DNA of 64,000 nucleotides from positions 815,001-879,000 of the forward strand of contig NC_087379.1 in assembly GCF_963675165.1 (NCBI RefSeq), in the 5' to 3' direction. Origin of the DNA: Halichondria panicea. Taxonomy: Eukaryota > Porifera > Demospongiae > Suberitida > Halichondriidae. Position 1 is the stretch's first letter. Each line of letters opens with the position of its first letter. Made by a program: the position numbers and the translations under genes. The notes under the pieces were generated by a model. That model was not told the origin of the DNA, searched no databases, and was given only the letters and a program-made list of their open reading frames with translations. Shown piece after piece: positions 1 to 11,559 of this stretch.

Positions 1-181
1 TTTCTAAAAGCTTAGCGAGAGGCTTTTCAGATGGTATGTTCAAATCCCAAGTCCATAATTTCCTATTTTCGGGAAAAGACTCTGAACTTGTCGAAAACAG
101 GCCAGTTTTGATTTCATAACAACTATAGCCACGCAACCACACCACGTTCTTGTGATAGTGGAGCTACATTTGTCCTTGCAG

Positions 182-2145
182 AATCTATTGTGCCGAGCCT
201 GTTTCCATGACAATACGACCAGTGATTGGTCATATGCCAGACTGCCCTCTATTGACTCAGACCAACAATCACAATATTCAGGTACGTACACTCAAACAAG
301 ATTTTTGCTTTTACGTAATTCACTTGTGCTTTGTCTGCAGTTTCCTGTGCGGAGTGGACGACCTTTGACCCTTGAAATAACTCTGTATGACAATGTAGGG
401 AGGGTGTTCGACAATTTCACATCGCTGCAATGGACGTGGGAATCGTCCAATCAGAATGCTCTACCTACCCCCCAGACCTCCTCACTACAGCACAAGGACT
501 CAAAAAGTAAGCAACTTTTAATAAGAGTTATGCATGTGTGTAGGGGTAGCTATAAATGTGGATAATTTTGGCTTTGAGAGCCCGGCCGTTACTTGAATTT
601 CGATGGTTTAATTTTGGAAAAAAGGGCTTTCTCAATTTTGGTGTGCCAAACGAAAATCAAAGATCATTGAAATTGGATCACCAGAACATACATGTAAAGT
701 GATGCATGATATCAAGGGGGGTGGGCTGGGGTAGCTAGCTGTATGGCTTGAGGGCCCATAGCTTGAATTTCGGTACTCTGATTTAGCTCTTTCGGCATAC
801 ATAGATTACAGGCACACATTGTCGTTAGTGATATTGGTTGTGTTTACTTGTGCAGCTTTATTGTCTGTGATACTGGGAGGTGTGTCTGGTGCAGCTGTTC
901 TCACGGCTTCCTCCAACCAGTACCTGCCCTCTGTACTCTCCAGGGAGATCCTATCTCCTCAGGTTAGTGTGTGCTCATCATGACAGTATAATCCTAGCTT
1001 CATTGAACATTACAATTACATGTATGTGTTGTAAGACTACTCGCATACATGTACATGTACATGAAACAATCTCACAATGTGATTATACTGCACACCAGAC
1101 TATACTTATATTATATCCACCCCCTCCCCACACACACAGGGGCCATTTTCTCCCGGTGTCAATTTCTCTCTTTCTCTCCTCCTTCGCAATCCACCAGAAC
1201 TGACACCTAACGAAATACTGCTCTTCAATCACCCTCTAAACAAGGGCGCCCTCACTATAACCCACGGCTCTGATCATTTCCGAGTGGATCACATGACCAA
1301 GACACTCCCCCCTGCCAGCACACTCTACACTGCGGATACACGGCAGATCACTTTAACCCCTGTGCTTGAGGGGTTAATGACGATATCGCTGACAGATCTT
1401 TGCCTGGAGATAGACAAAGCTGCCAGCTCAGCAGTTATTGTCGCGGGTGTGTACAGTATCGAGGTCCATGTGACAGACAAACTTCAACTAGGCAATTCTT
1501 CACTGGCCTTTGTGAGGGTGTTGGATAGTCGCCAAGTGCCCTTCCCCGTCGACCAACTCAGGTGGGTGTGGTCAATGTCACTATATAATTGTACCATTGT
1601 CACTATGTAGTTTGTAGTTCTGAGCAGCATTGTACGAAGCTTTTTGTCGTCGGTACCCAAATATAATTTTAGTCAATTTTGCCGATCGGTGTTTACAGAT
1701 TAATGAATCTTCAAGCCAATCCTAAGTCTTCGCACATCAAAGTGGCCCCAGCGTCCAATCAGATCCTCTCTACCTTATCACATGACCAGACCTCCCACAG
1801 TGCTGTGTACCAGGTCACTGGGGTTGCCGTGGGAACTGCCCACCTCCTGTTTAACGCCACGTCCAACAGTCGTGTCGTGAGTAGCTGGCCTAAAGAAGTT
1901 CAAGTATTTGATGCTCTGCAACTATTCCCAGAGCACATCACACTACTACCAACAGCTACCTTCCAGGTCAGCTGGGCCGGGGGGGGGGGGGGCAGTACAG
2001 TAATTAAGTTACCGTATAGTTGGTATAAGCTGCCCAATTAAATATTCGTAATTATTCGTACGTGCTTATTTTACTGTCAGAGAGAAGTCTTTTAGTGCAT
2101 GCATGGTTATAGCATTGCAACTGTTGAGCAGTAACAGCCGGAATA

Positions 2146-2196
<51 letters not shown>

Positions 2197-5100
2197 CCAT
2201 CTGACAAAATATGCCTAGTGCTAATTCTAAGAACCAAAATTAGAGGTTAATGATTGTTTTGTGCTTGCCACATAGACCCATCCCCATTATCAGATACTAC
2301 ACCACAAAACCAATACAGCCTCAAGGTCAGATTTAGTTTACACAAAATGTACACAGCCATACAAGCTAAGTTGAAGTACTGCAGCAGCCAATATCAAGTC
2401 TAAGATAATTATGTCAGCATTTAATATACCTCAAATGTAAATAGCTTATACAATAATTATTCAGCATGGCCCCAAGTGAATAGCTTATTCAGTGTGCTAG
2501 TTGTATGTGTTTCTGGATGCAACAGATGAGTGGGGAGTGTTGGTGCACCGTGAAAGACTCTTTAACCCATCATTCTCGGCTCTCAAGGCCGGGCTCTGTT
2601 TGCCTTTTCTTTTCTGTTCGTGGTTTGTGTCTGTGTGTTTTCTATGATGTCTGAATATACATGTATAAAAGAAGCCTACCAATAGACAGCTAATTAACTA
2701 CAGTAAGAGTTATTCCTGCAACCATTTGTCAATTTTTATAAGCAATATTTAATGAAAATAGGAGAGGTGGTTACCCAATTCTACGGTCAGATAAGGCAGT
2801 TTCTCACAATTTATTTTTTTTGTTTCAACCCCTCCAACACACACACACACAGTCATCAGCTATACCATATTTATCGTTCGCCTATGCCTCCAAGCATAGG
2901 TGAACGTTTGGCATAGTTATACGTTTGGCTCTGGCAAAGATAATTATTATACATAAATTTATAATGCAGATCCATAGCTCGGGAGGACCTGTACCACACA
3001 GCACTGTCATCTACACCATATCAAATATCACCGTGGCTACCGTCGACGAAACTGGACTAATCGTAGCTGCTACACCCGGTGTTACCATAGTAACAGGTCA
3101 AGCCCAAACCTTGGACTCCAACACAGGGCAGCTGGTTACATACTCGCAAGATGAAGTCCACGTACACGTTATCAAACTAACTGGAATCAAACTTTTTGTA
3201 CCATCAACCAAACTACTCGCCGGTGAAGAAATTGCCGTTTATGCTATTGGAATGCACAACGAGAGCCCGTTCTCTTTCGGGAGTGTGACGTCAGAGCTGT
3301 CGTTTCATTGGTCGGTTAGCAATATGGACATACTAGTTCTCTCGTCCGTCTACGAAGAGGCTAGTGTTTCGTTGGACGAAGAGCAAGATTTCGACGCCAT
3401 GCTACGTGCTCGCAATCCAGGACAAAGTGTGGTACGGATCACGGCCAAGTGTGGAACTGGAATGTGCGATCCGGAACTGGCTACTTTCACAAATCAGGTT
3501 CAGGTTCGAGTTTTACCTCCTCTAGAGTTACTGCGACCTATGGGCGGCCATTTTTTATTGCCTCAAAATGGGAAAGCAAAGATTGTGACGAATCGCGATG
3601 GAATCTCTCGATTGAGTTATCAGCTGATGCAGAGCGTGGGCGTTGGGAGTGGGAGTAGTGTGATACGTGTGAGTAGTGAGGGGGAGATCGGTACAGCTGC
3701 TGTAAACGGACACGCTGTTGTCATGGTGACTGCGGATGCAATGGGCATGGGAATCAATCAGAGTGTGGTCGTACATGTGGAGGTAAGTGTGTAACAGTAG
3801 CCTCTCGTGATAGTTTTAATTCAGTGTTCAGTGTTCTTCCCAGGCCCTTTCAGCTAAGGTTCCTTAGTCATGATTTCATGAAGTGTACTAACTTACCACA
3901 ATAATTGTTATAATGAAATTCATAATTTGCCATTAGCTTTGTTTTTGTTTCTGTGATAGATGCCAAATTAGATTGCGTATAGTGCCCTATCTCTTGAATA
4001 ATGTACTATAGCGCTGCAATTCATTCCGCTACTATTCTACAACATTCTATTGATCTTTCTACATAATTATAACGTGCAGCCACTCTAGTCTAATAAAAAT
4101 AGTTACGTACATGTACATGTAAGTAGAATGGCATTAAGACTCGTTTCAGTTTACTTTTTTATCTGTACAGGTTCGACAGATATCCAGTGTATCGATTGTC
4201 CCTCTCTCATTCGCACAAGCCACACCCTCCTCTAAAGATCACGCCTATCCACTCGGCTACTCGGCAGAGTTCATAGTCTATCTCCATGACAACATCGGAC
4301 GTCAATTCAAGTACGCAAGCATCCCACTCTCCCATCGTCTCAGCCGTTCTGATATCGTACGCATGTCCCCTGAGTCTGGAAACTCCACCTACACAATAAA
4401 AGCGTCAAAACAAGGAAATACAATCCTCAAAATATGGACCACCTCTCATCCTCACATCATTGATTACGTTCGCATACAAGTGGGTTATGCTATTCTTCCG
4501 TCGCTGGCTACTGTTCATCTTGGGTGTACTATATGCTTCACTACGCATTTGAAGGAAGAAACTACCGGGCTGTGGTCAGTCGGCGAAAAGGGGGTGCTCC
4601 AAATAAAATCAAAGACGGGGGTGGGTGTGGCTAAATCGACCGGACGAGCAGTTGTGTATCACAGCAGTTACAGTACAGTGGACACACACACGGAGATAAC
4701 GGTATCGAAAGTTGAACACGTCCAATTCTCAGCCTCCCTAACACCAACTTTCACCAACGCTCAGCGTAAACCAGAGCTAGGATCTTATCGCATACCAGTG
4801 CAGTTCTATCATTCCAACAACGAACTCTTCTCTCCTCTGTACACAAGTCCTGCCTGCTCTAACGATTCTAACACCTCAGGCAGCACTTATCTACAGCAAG
4901 TACCGTTTCAGTGCAAGCTAGAGCTAAAAGAGGCTAACAATAATCCACTATTTGCCTTAAAATACATAACAGTTGATTCGATTTTTGATGCGACCAACGG
5001 CCAAAGTTACTGTGAGCTTGGACCTGCTGATGCGGTATTTCGTGAAACGATTGCTACCACGGATAGACTGTCTTTGTCGCTGCAAGTAAGAGTGTTTGAT

Positions 5101-6255
5101 TTGCTGAAGTCGTATGAAGTGCTTTCGATGAGTTCAAAGGTTCCTTTTGTACCCGCGTTTGTTTTGAGCCGTGACAAGATTCGACTCGGGAGTGGGGAGA
5201 CCTTCGCTGATGTCAAGGTGACTGGTCTACCTCAACAGCTGCAGGAACTCAAGGTGAGGGTTGTGCATAAATCAGTGGCCTTTTAATAGGATCCCCTAGC
5301 TTCATCTATATATACATGTATGGAAGTAAAGAGTAATTGACTGTGTAACTAGAGTTATGCTTGTCCAAAATCGTTGATTTTAATTAACCCTCAGGCCTGT
5401 ATCAGCGCCTAACTAGTTTTTAGCTAACGAGGAGCCTGTTCAAATGGTACATGTATGCTCTAATCACAAATTACAATGAACCACAATTTCCGATTTCGTC
5501 AAAACAGCCAATGTTATTGGACCAATGCCTAAAGTTATGCCTATTCAAAGATGTTTCATTTGCTGGGTCAATGTTGTATGTAATCATTTCTGGGAATGTT
5601 TAATGTATGCTCCTACTCCCACACACCACACACTCTCCCATACACACACACACACACACACACACACTCTCCCATGCACGCACACACACCACACACACAG
5701 GTGGTGAGTCCGTACCCAGTGTCTGCCGTGAGGATCTCCTCTCCCACACCCACAGAGGCAAACTATCGTATCTCTCTCCTCGACAATAATCCCTTCTCTG
5801 ACGACCAATCAGATTCAGTTCGAGTAACCTTCACTACCACACTAGCACAGCAGGAAACAAGCATTCTAGTGACACTAATGTCACATGATGAACTGTCCGG
5901 ACCACCCCTTCAAATAGTTACTGCGGCGATGCCCTCAAATTCGAACCGTGTATCGACAGAATCTCCATTCTCAGATGACTTTAAGTATGTAATGGTCATC
6001 GTCATAACGATACTAGCGGTCGTCATAGCTACCTTTGTGATCTGTATGGCCGTCAAGCAAGGCTCGAGTCAATCGTCCATGGGATTTGCCGCTCACTTGC
6101 CACCAAAGGGACCACCTCAGGCTGCCTTCACACCTGGCACACCTCACACACCCTTCTCCCCACGCACACCTGGCCATGGGGGGTCAGCCGGTGGCAGTGC
6201 ATTCAAGCGACCCGGCTACTCCCCCTCCCCACAACATGGACTGTTCAGTCAATAG
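182..6255 (+). CDS. NUP210: Nuclear pore membrane glycoprotein 210 (gp210), 5'-truncated by window edge
   Basis: Large single-pass pore-membrane protein of the nuclear pore complex; most of it lies in the perinuclear space. Exons read: 182-281, 341-506, 856-962, 1140-1561, 1699-1966, 2970-3782, 4171-5253, 5701-6255. All phases agree and give 1170 residues plus a stop; the N-terminal part lies left of the window. Order and wording match the second half of vertebrate NUP210: a block with LYDNVGRVFDNFTSLQW, the segment with YSQDEVHVHVIKL, Ig-like (BIG2-type) repeats, then a hydrophobic helix (VMVIVITILAVVIATFVI, near 5988) and a Pro-rich cytosolic tail. The first exon is read in the frame giving IYCAEPVSMTIRP, because only that frame joins exon 2. 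The gene is convergent with AATF, with only 199 bp between stop codons. Identification is confident; the first exon boundary is less so. Confidence 0.93.
1967..2969 (+). repeat. NUP210 intron with (AC)n microsatellite
   Basis: A 1-kb intron between two well-supported NUP210 exons. It holds a pure AC dinucleotide run at about 2146-2194 and a G homopolymer at about 1980-1991. I see no further coding sequence in it. Confidence 0.8.
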
Positions 6256-6393
6256 ACACTCTATAATATTATTAGTGGAACTGTTAGATAATTATGATAA
6301 TTATTATTCAACCCGATGATCATGCTATAAAATTATAATTATTTTATTTGTCATTAATGAAAATTAATATGCAATGTCTTTTACTAATTAAAT

Positions 6394-6399
6394 TTTATT
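6394..6399 (-). promoter_or_regulatory. AATF polyadenylation signal (AATAAA on minus strand)
   Basis: TTTATT on the plus strand reads AATAAA on the minus strand, about 55 bases past the AATF stop codon and inside the 199-bp interval shared with the NUP210 3' end. The match is exact, but it sits in AT-rich DNA, so use of the site is inferred. Confidence 0.5.
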
Positions 6400-6454
6400 A
6401 TGAATTCTTTTACATAATAATTTACAAAAGTCAACAATAATCATTATAGACTAA

Positions 6455-9400
6455 TCATGTTCTTAGTGTTCGTTGGTGGGCTCCAAATAAAGAAGAGAAG
6501 AGATCGTTCTTGGTGACATCTGACATAGTGCCTGTTTCCACGGGAACCATGAAGTTGGCCAGCTTCGGGTGTACATTATACCTGCATGGAGAAAAGCACA
6601 TAATTCCAGTCTATTAATTATTGCTAATACAAACATTATACAAAATTAAGCTCTCAGTATTATAGCAAGGTACACGTACCGGCCAGAGAAATTAAAGCTT
6701 TTGCTACAGTCTATACCGTATAGCGGGTTATTTTCATGGGCAAGCTGACCTTCACGAAATTTTAACACAGACGTGGCTTATCATAACGTATGAATGTAGT
6801 GCAGGCAACAAGACTAAACGAAATTTATACTCACGAAAATCACCGTTTTCCAGATAAACGAATTTTTTACCCCATGAAAATTATCCGCTATACGGTAGTC
6901 ACACCATACGTAGTATACCAATTTGTGGAGTATGGCCCGCGAGACTAGGCCAGAGGCTGATGGCCTAGCTAGTACCACAGGCTAGCTAGAGGTATCAAAA
7001 CAGAAATTCAATGCTAGCTACTGTACACACCTGATCTTGCGTCCTTTGCTGGCTCGTGTGTCCACATCTTTCTTAGCCTTTGCTCTGAGTTTCTGCAGCT
7101 GTAACCATTGCCTCCCCATGGCAACGGGATCACCACCCTCGCTAGTGTCCATCTTACGCTCTATCAGCTCTCGAAGCAACTGCACCAATCAGTGGATCAA
7201 TACAAACATCAATAAGTACATTCATGAGAACGCATTCTCTTTAGAATCATACTTTAAGGCTTAATTAATTATCTAATAATTATTTATAACCTGGTACTTA
7301 ATCATAAAGGATTTTGGCTACATTCAGGAGTGATTGATACATTACAGTGTTGACAAATACCAAGAGTACACTTCTGATAATACTTAGTTAATACGTACGA
7401 ACTCCAAAGGTTCAGAACCTTACTTGAAAGGCATATTATAGACTGTAGGCACTAGCTTACAGGCCCTACGCCATATAATAATTAAATGTAGCGACACTGC
7501 ATGAGGTCTTAGGGTCTAACCTGATGGTAAAAGTCATCATCATCAAAAATCTCCTCATCATAATCCTTGAGGTGAGCGTCTCGACTCTGATTTGATTGGT
7601 CAGTTGTATCCTTGCCCGCTCCCTCACACGTCCCAAGCACACGATACACGGACCTCTTGAGCTGGGTACGCTTTAGTAGGCGTGGCTTGTCAGCAAGAAT
7701 CTATGGGAGAGAGAAAAAGTGTTAAATTAAAATGTACACGTACACGTATTATAAAATGACAGACTTTTTAACGTACGTGTTTTATTTGTGAGAGAACTGT
7801 TTGGTCCACTTGTACGAACGACTGCAGGAGAAAAAATATTTTGTCATAATGATGTCGTAATTAACTAAGACAACTGACCTTGCTGGTGACCTTTCCGCCG
7901 GCTATTCTTGTCTTGGTGTTCCATTTGGCGATGGTCTCATCTCTGTATGCCTGGAATGCTGTGTGGACACTGGACAAGTAGCCTTCATAGTCCAGCGAAC
8001 TATCCTCACACACCTGTGGGTGGGGGGGGGGGGGTAGTACAGCAAGCAGTAAGAGAATTAAGGGGGGCAGTACAGCAGGGGGTAGGATAAGGTAAGAGGA
8101 GGTGTGGGTTGGGTCACAGGAGGTAAAATTAATTTTGTATTAAGAGCAAAATTAATAAGAACTAGAGCACTAAAGTGCAAACCCTCGGCTGGTGACATGA
8201 TAATAAAGAAACCAGAAGAGTCATAATGCAGTGCATGTAGCATGTATGACTAGCATGCGCTAGCACAGCAACTCAAGAGCAATAAAACTAAACTAACTAT
8301 TCCGCAGAACATGGTCGCAATTTGGACACCTCAGTGTCCTGATGTGGACCTCATCCCCACATTGGGGACAAGGTTTAGAGAAGGGCATATTGATATCTTC
8401 GGTCCAAGAAGTCTAGTCTGATCTGTCCTTGTAATTCAGGCTTTCACAGGTCTTCAATAATGATTAAAACCACGTGGATGGGCTTGGTTATGCTCATAGT
8501 GCGCATGACAAAACTATCAATTGTTCCTGGTACGGGATCACTTCAGCTGAAAATACGTAATCAAGCCTTGACTACGTATTTTCAGCTGAAGTGATCTCGT
8601 ACCTTGACTCAAGGCCACGTGGCAAGTTTAAGCTTCTTAGCTTTTGCTCGCTTTTACTCGACAAAGAAGCTTTAACATCAAAATCTGCCACTATTTAAAC
8701 CAAGATATTGTTGTGTGAAGACTATCTATGCTGTAAATGCAGTGCTATGGCATCCAGGTGAGTAGATATACTCGTTACAAACAAACAAACAAACAGACAA
8801 ACAGACAGACTACTATAACCCGTGGCCGCCCACGCGCCTCGGGTTAATTAATTAATGTATTATACTCACCCATTCTGGACGCTCTCTCTTCCTCCCTACA
8901 ACAGGTGGTGGTGGCTCCAACTCTTCATCATCACTGTCACTAGGGATCTCCTCGTTGCCCATGTCACCATCACCATCGTTACTAGCCCCGCCTACCACAC
9001 AGCTGGTCTCACTGTTCCTCAGTAGCAGCGATCGTTGCAGTTCCAACAAATCGTCCATCAAATCGTGACAAACACTCTGACCTGAGAACAATTACTACAA
9101 ATTCAAAATTTTACAGATGCTTCACTAGAAACTCTAACGTAATTTCTCAGAATTGAACATTTCCTACGCTAGATACTGTATAATTAGGATACTGTAAATG
9201 GCAACCATCTCTCTGCTTACATTGACTGTGTGTTGTCTGGACCCCCTCTCCCCCTGCTGTCAGGAATGCCTCCAGTGTCTCCTCCTGAGGCAGTTTGTTA
9301 ACCCCCACCAATACTCGGTGCAGTTTGATTCTTGCCTCAAGCACACCATCCCATAGCCCTGTGAATGTGAAGCAAATACTAGCGCTTGAGAGGTAGTTAT

Positions 9401-10253
9401 GTGCGAGGTCTTTTTAGATAAAAATTAATGGTAGTATAATTTAAAATCCAGTCTTCCAAAACAGAGCCAAACAACAGGTTAATTTGATTGCTACATGTAT
9501 GTAAAGTTTGGATGTACTACATGTGTCAGCTTTTGGAGAACTTTACAATAATTGTATAATAGAGGCTACTAATTGCTTTACAAAATATCTACATGCAGAT
9601 TCTAGATGTACAGTGCACAAGACTACATACATATGGTGGAGTACTTACCTAGCTGGTGTTTGGCTGCCTTGCCCTTCTCAATGTCCTCCTGCAAACTAGC
9701 TAGAGATATTGTAGCAATGGAGTGTTGAGGTTGGTCCTGGGAGGGGGTGGGCTCAGGGTCATCAGAGTCTGTCATGTGGTCTCCATCCTCGGCATCCGAT
9801 TGGTCAGATTCGTCATCACTGTCCACCACGTCAGATTGCTCTTGATCATCATCGTCATCAGAAAATTGCTCATCAAGTTCATCATTGGATTCTACGCAAT
9901 CATGTATTTTAATTTATTAGTTTAACGAATGCAGTAGATCAAGCAAATACACCCAGAGGTACACACGACACACCTTCACTGTCCTGTAGATCTCTCCTAT
10001 TGATAGCTCTACCAGAATATTTGGGATCATCATCGAACTCTTCCACAACCTTCTTTCTCTTTTTCGAGCTCCATGGCTCTTCCTCATACGAGAACTCTAC
10101 TACTTTAGCGGCTGTGAAATCATCTTGGTCTTCTTGGTCAGGATGGTAGCTCACTGGCTGGGGAGTGCTCAGATCCTTCAGTTGCTCAGAAAGAGACTTC
10201 AGCTTCTTTGTCTTGGACATTTTCTCTACCACGTGGGTGAGGTCAAAGTTCAT
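6455..10253 (-). CDS. AATF: AATF / Che-1 (apoptosis antagonizing transcription factor; TRAUB domain)
   Basis: Nucleolar and nuclear protein of the AATF family. In animals it works in small-subunit rRNA processing and binds RNA polymerase II and RB. Nine exons on the minus strand: 10253-9974, 9891-9649, 9358-9221, 9081-8870, 8013-7879, 7821-7777, 7700-7521, 7179-7031, 6581-6455; total 502 residues. The N-terminal third is acidic, with Asp/Ser/Glu runs. Then come the AATF leucine-zipper block ([16 protein letters not shown], residue ~180) and the C-terminal TRAUB region, which contains [31 protein letters not shown] and [14 protein letters not shown], all very close to vertebrate AATF. Start chosen at MNFDLTHVV; an in-frame Met 11 residues downstream is possible. 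It is transcribed divergently from the SH3 gene. Confidence 0.95.
6716..6895. mobile_element. Short inverted-repeat element (MITE) with TA target duplication
   Basis: A 180-bp unit in an AATF intron, bounded by inverted ends (CCGTATAGCGGGTTATTTTC on the left, its imperfect complement at 6873-6895) and flanked by TA on both sides (6714-6715, 6896-6897). Non-coding. The TA duplication fits a Tc1/mariner-type non-autonomous element; family assignment is inferred. Confidence 0.6.
8529..8603. repeat. Near-perfect 31-bp-arm palindrome in AATF intron
   Basis: Two 31-base arms (8529-8559 and 8573-8603) are reverse complements apart from a small mismatch; the loop is 13 bases. It could form a hairpin and may be the remnant of a tiny foldback element. 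It lies in the ~860-bp AATF intron 8014-8869, where nothing else coding is visible. Confidence 0.75.
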
Positions 10254-10411
10254 AATAATTTTTTGCTGAATCAGCACACAACAAAGAACTCAGCCGGCCG
10301 GCTTGAGTACGAGTTCGAGTAGTTAAAGCTAGAGAGGCAGGAAACAAAGCTAAGAGCGCCTCATATCATATCAGTACAGTACGAGTACAAGTACGAATAG
10401 AGAAGGTGACC
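10254..10411. promoter_or_regulatory. Putative bidirectional promoter AATF / SH3 gene
   Basis: Only 158 bp separate the start codon of AATF (minus) from that of the SH3 gene (plus), so both promoters must lie here or overlap the first exons. The stretch carries repeated GTACGAGT-like words (about 10308-10400). No TATA box was recognised. Confidence 0.55.
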
Positions 10412-11235
10412 ATGTCTGAAGGTAAGGCTAGTTCTTACATTGTCAGACTATAAAGCTTAAATAGCCATTTTAGGTTTTGTGGTATTTTTTGACCCACTGG
10501 TACTATTACCCTTGCTGGGTACTGTTTGACCTCTCCTCCGCTCCAGGTGACGGTGGCGGCTTTGGGTTCTCACTGGCCAGTCTTGGCAGTAAAGCAGGCT
10601 CTGCTGGAGCAAGACTAGGCAAGAAAGCTGCTCAATCAGAGACTGGTCGCAGAGCAACAAAAGCTGCCGTTAAAGGAGCGTGTGATGGTGTCCGTGACGA
10701 TATGCTCAGCAAGTACTCTGATCCTACACCTGCCACGCCCACTTCCCCAACACCCAAAGAAACGTCGAAACCGTCAAGTGGAGGACAAAAGAAGGAAGAG
10801 AAAAACAACGTCCCAGCTTGGGTTGATAGTAATAGTGATAGTGATAGCGATGAAGGTAAAGTAAGGTCTTCCCAGGCACAGTCACATCGCTACCACGAAC
10901 CAAGACCACCGAAACCCTCACTAAAAGATCGATTCAAGCTCAACATTGGTCGGTCTTCTAGTTCTAAAGAAGCTCCGCGTCCTCGTCCCATTATAAAGAA
11001 TCCGAGAGACCGAGTGTACAACAGTCGACTGGCCAAAGAGCCTGACTGGGACAAATTGCCCAGAGTGCAAGCGTTGTACAACTTCAAAGCGGAGATGAGA
11101 TGCGATCTAGAGTTTCGTAAAGGTCAGGTGATCAAGGTGATTACTCGGACGGACTCAGTGGACGACTGGTGGGAGGGGAAAATGGAGGACAGAGTGGGCA
11201 TCTTCCCAGCAAATTACGTCAAAGCAATGTTTTAG
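10412..11235 (+). CDS. Small SH3-domain protein with Gly/Ala-rich N-terminus
   Basis: Two exons (10412-10421 and 10547-11235) encode 232 residues starting MSEGDGGGFGF. The N-terminal ~60 residues are Gly/Ala/Lys-rich. The middle is a low-complexity Pro/Ser/Lys linker with an Asp/Ser run (SDSDSDEG, residue ~112). The last ~58 residues form one SH3 domain: ALYNFKA (ALYDY motif), an acidic RT loop, DDWWEGK (the two-Trp motif) and GIFPANYV (the PxxY face). SH3 domains bind proline-rich peptides in signalling and cytoskeletal proteins, so an adaptor role is inferred. The short first exon is chosen because ATGTCTGAAG ends at a good donor and restores frame at the exon 2 acceptor. I do not recognise the specific orthologue. 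Confidence 0.85.
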
Positions 11236-11559
11236 AGTAGAAGAGTAGAACTCTGTTTTAATCTATAATTACCCTATTTTTCAATGTTTTTATTGCCCTC
11301 TATAGTTGAGGCCTAGCTTGTGAAGGAGGCTAGTCAATACAATGTACACTGTGATAATTAATTATAATGGCTTGAGTGGGCGTTGCAACAATCATTGATA
11401 CAATAATTATGGTAAAGATCATGGATTTATTAGACCCGCGGAATAAACATTTCAACGATCTTTACCTTCTTCGCTAATGAAAATTTAATTTGACATCATT
11501 AATTAATTTTATATCAAAAACTGATTCATGCCATAATCATACGTAAGATGCACTGAATC

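Noticed and set aside
880..1203. Apparent coding exon continuing past 962
   Set aside because: The reading frame changes sense at the GTTAGT donor at 963; the NUP210 frame resumes at 1140.
5525..5808. Overlapping short frames around the CA repeat before the last NUP210 exon
   Set aside because: Repeat-driven. The real exon begins at 5701 after CACACAG, in phase with the preceding exon.
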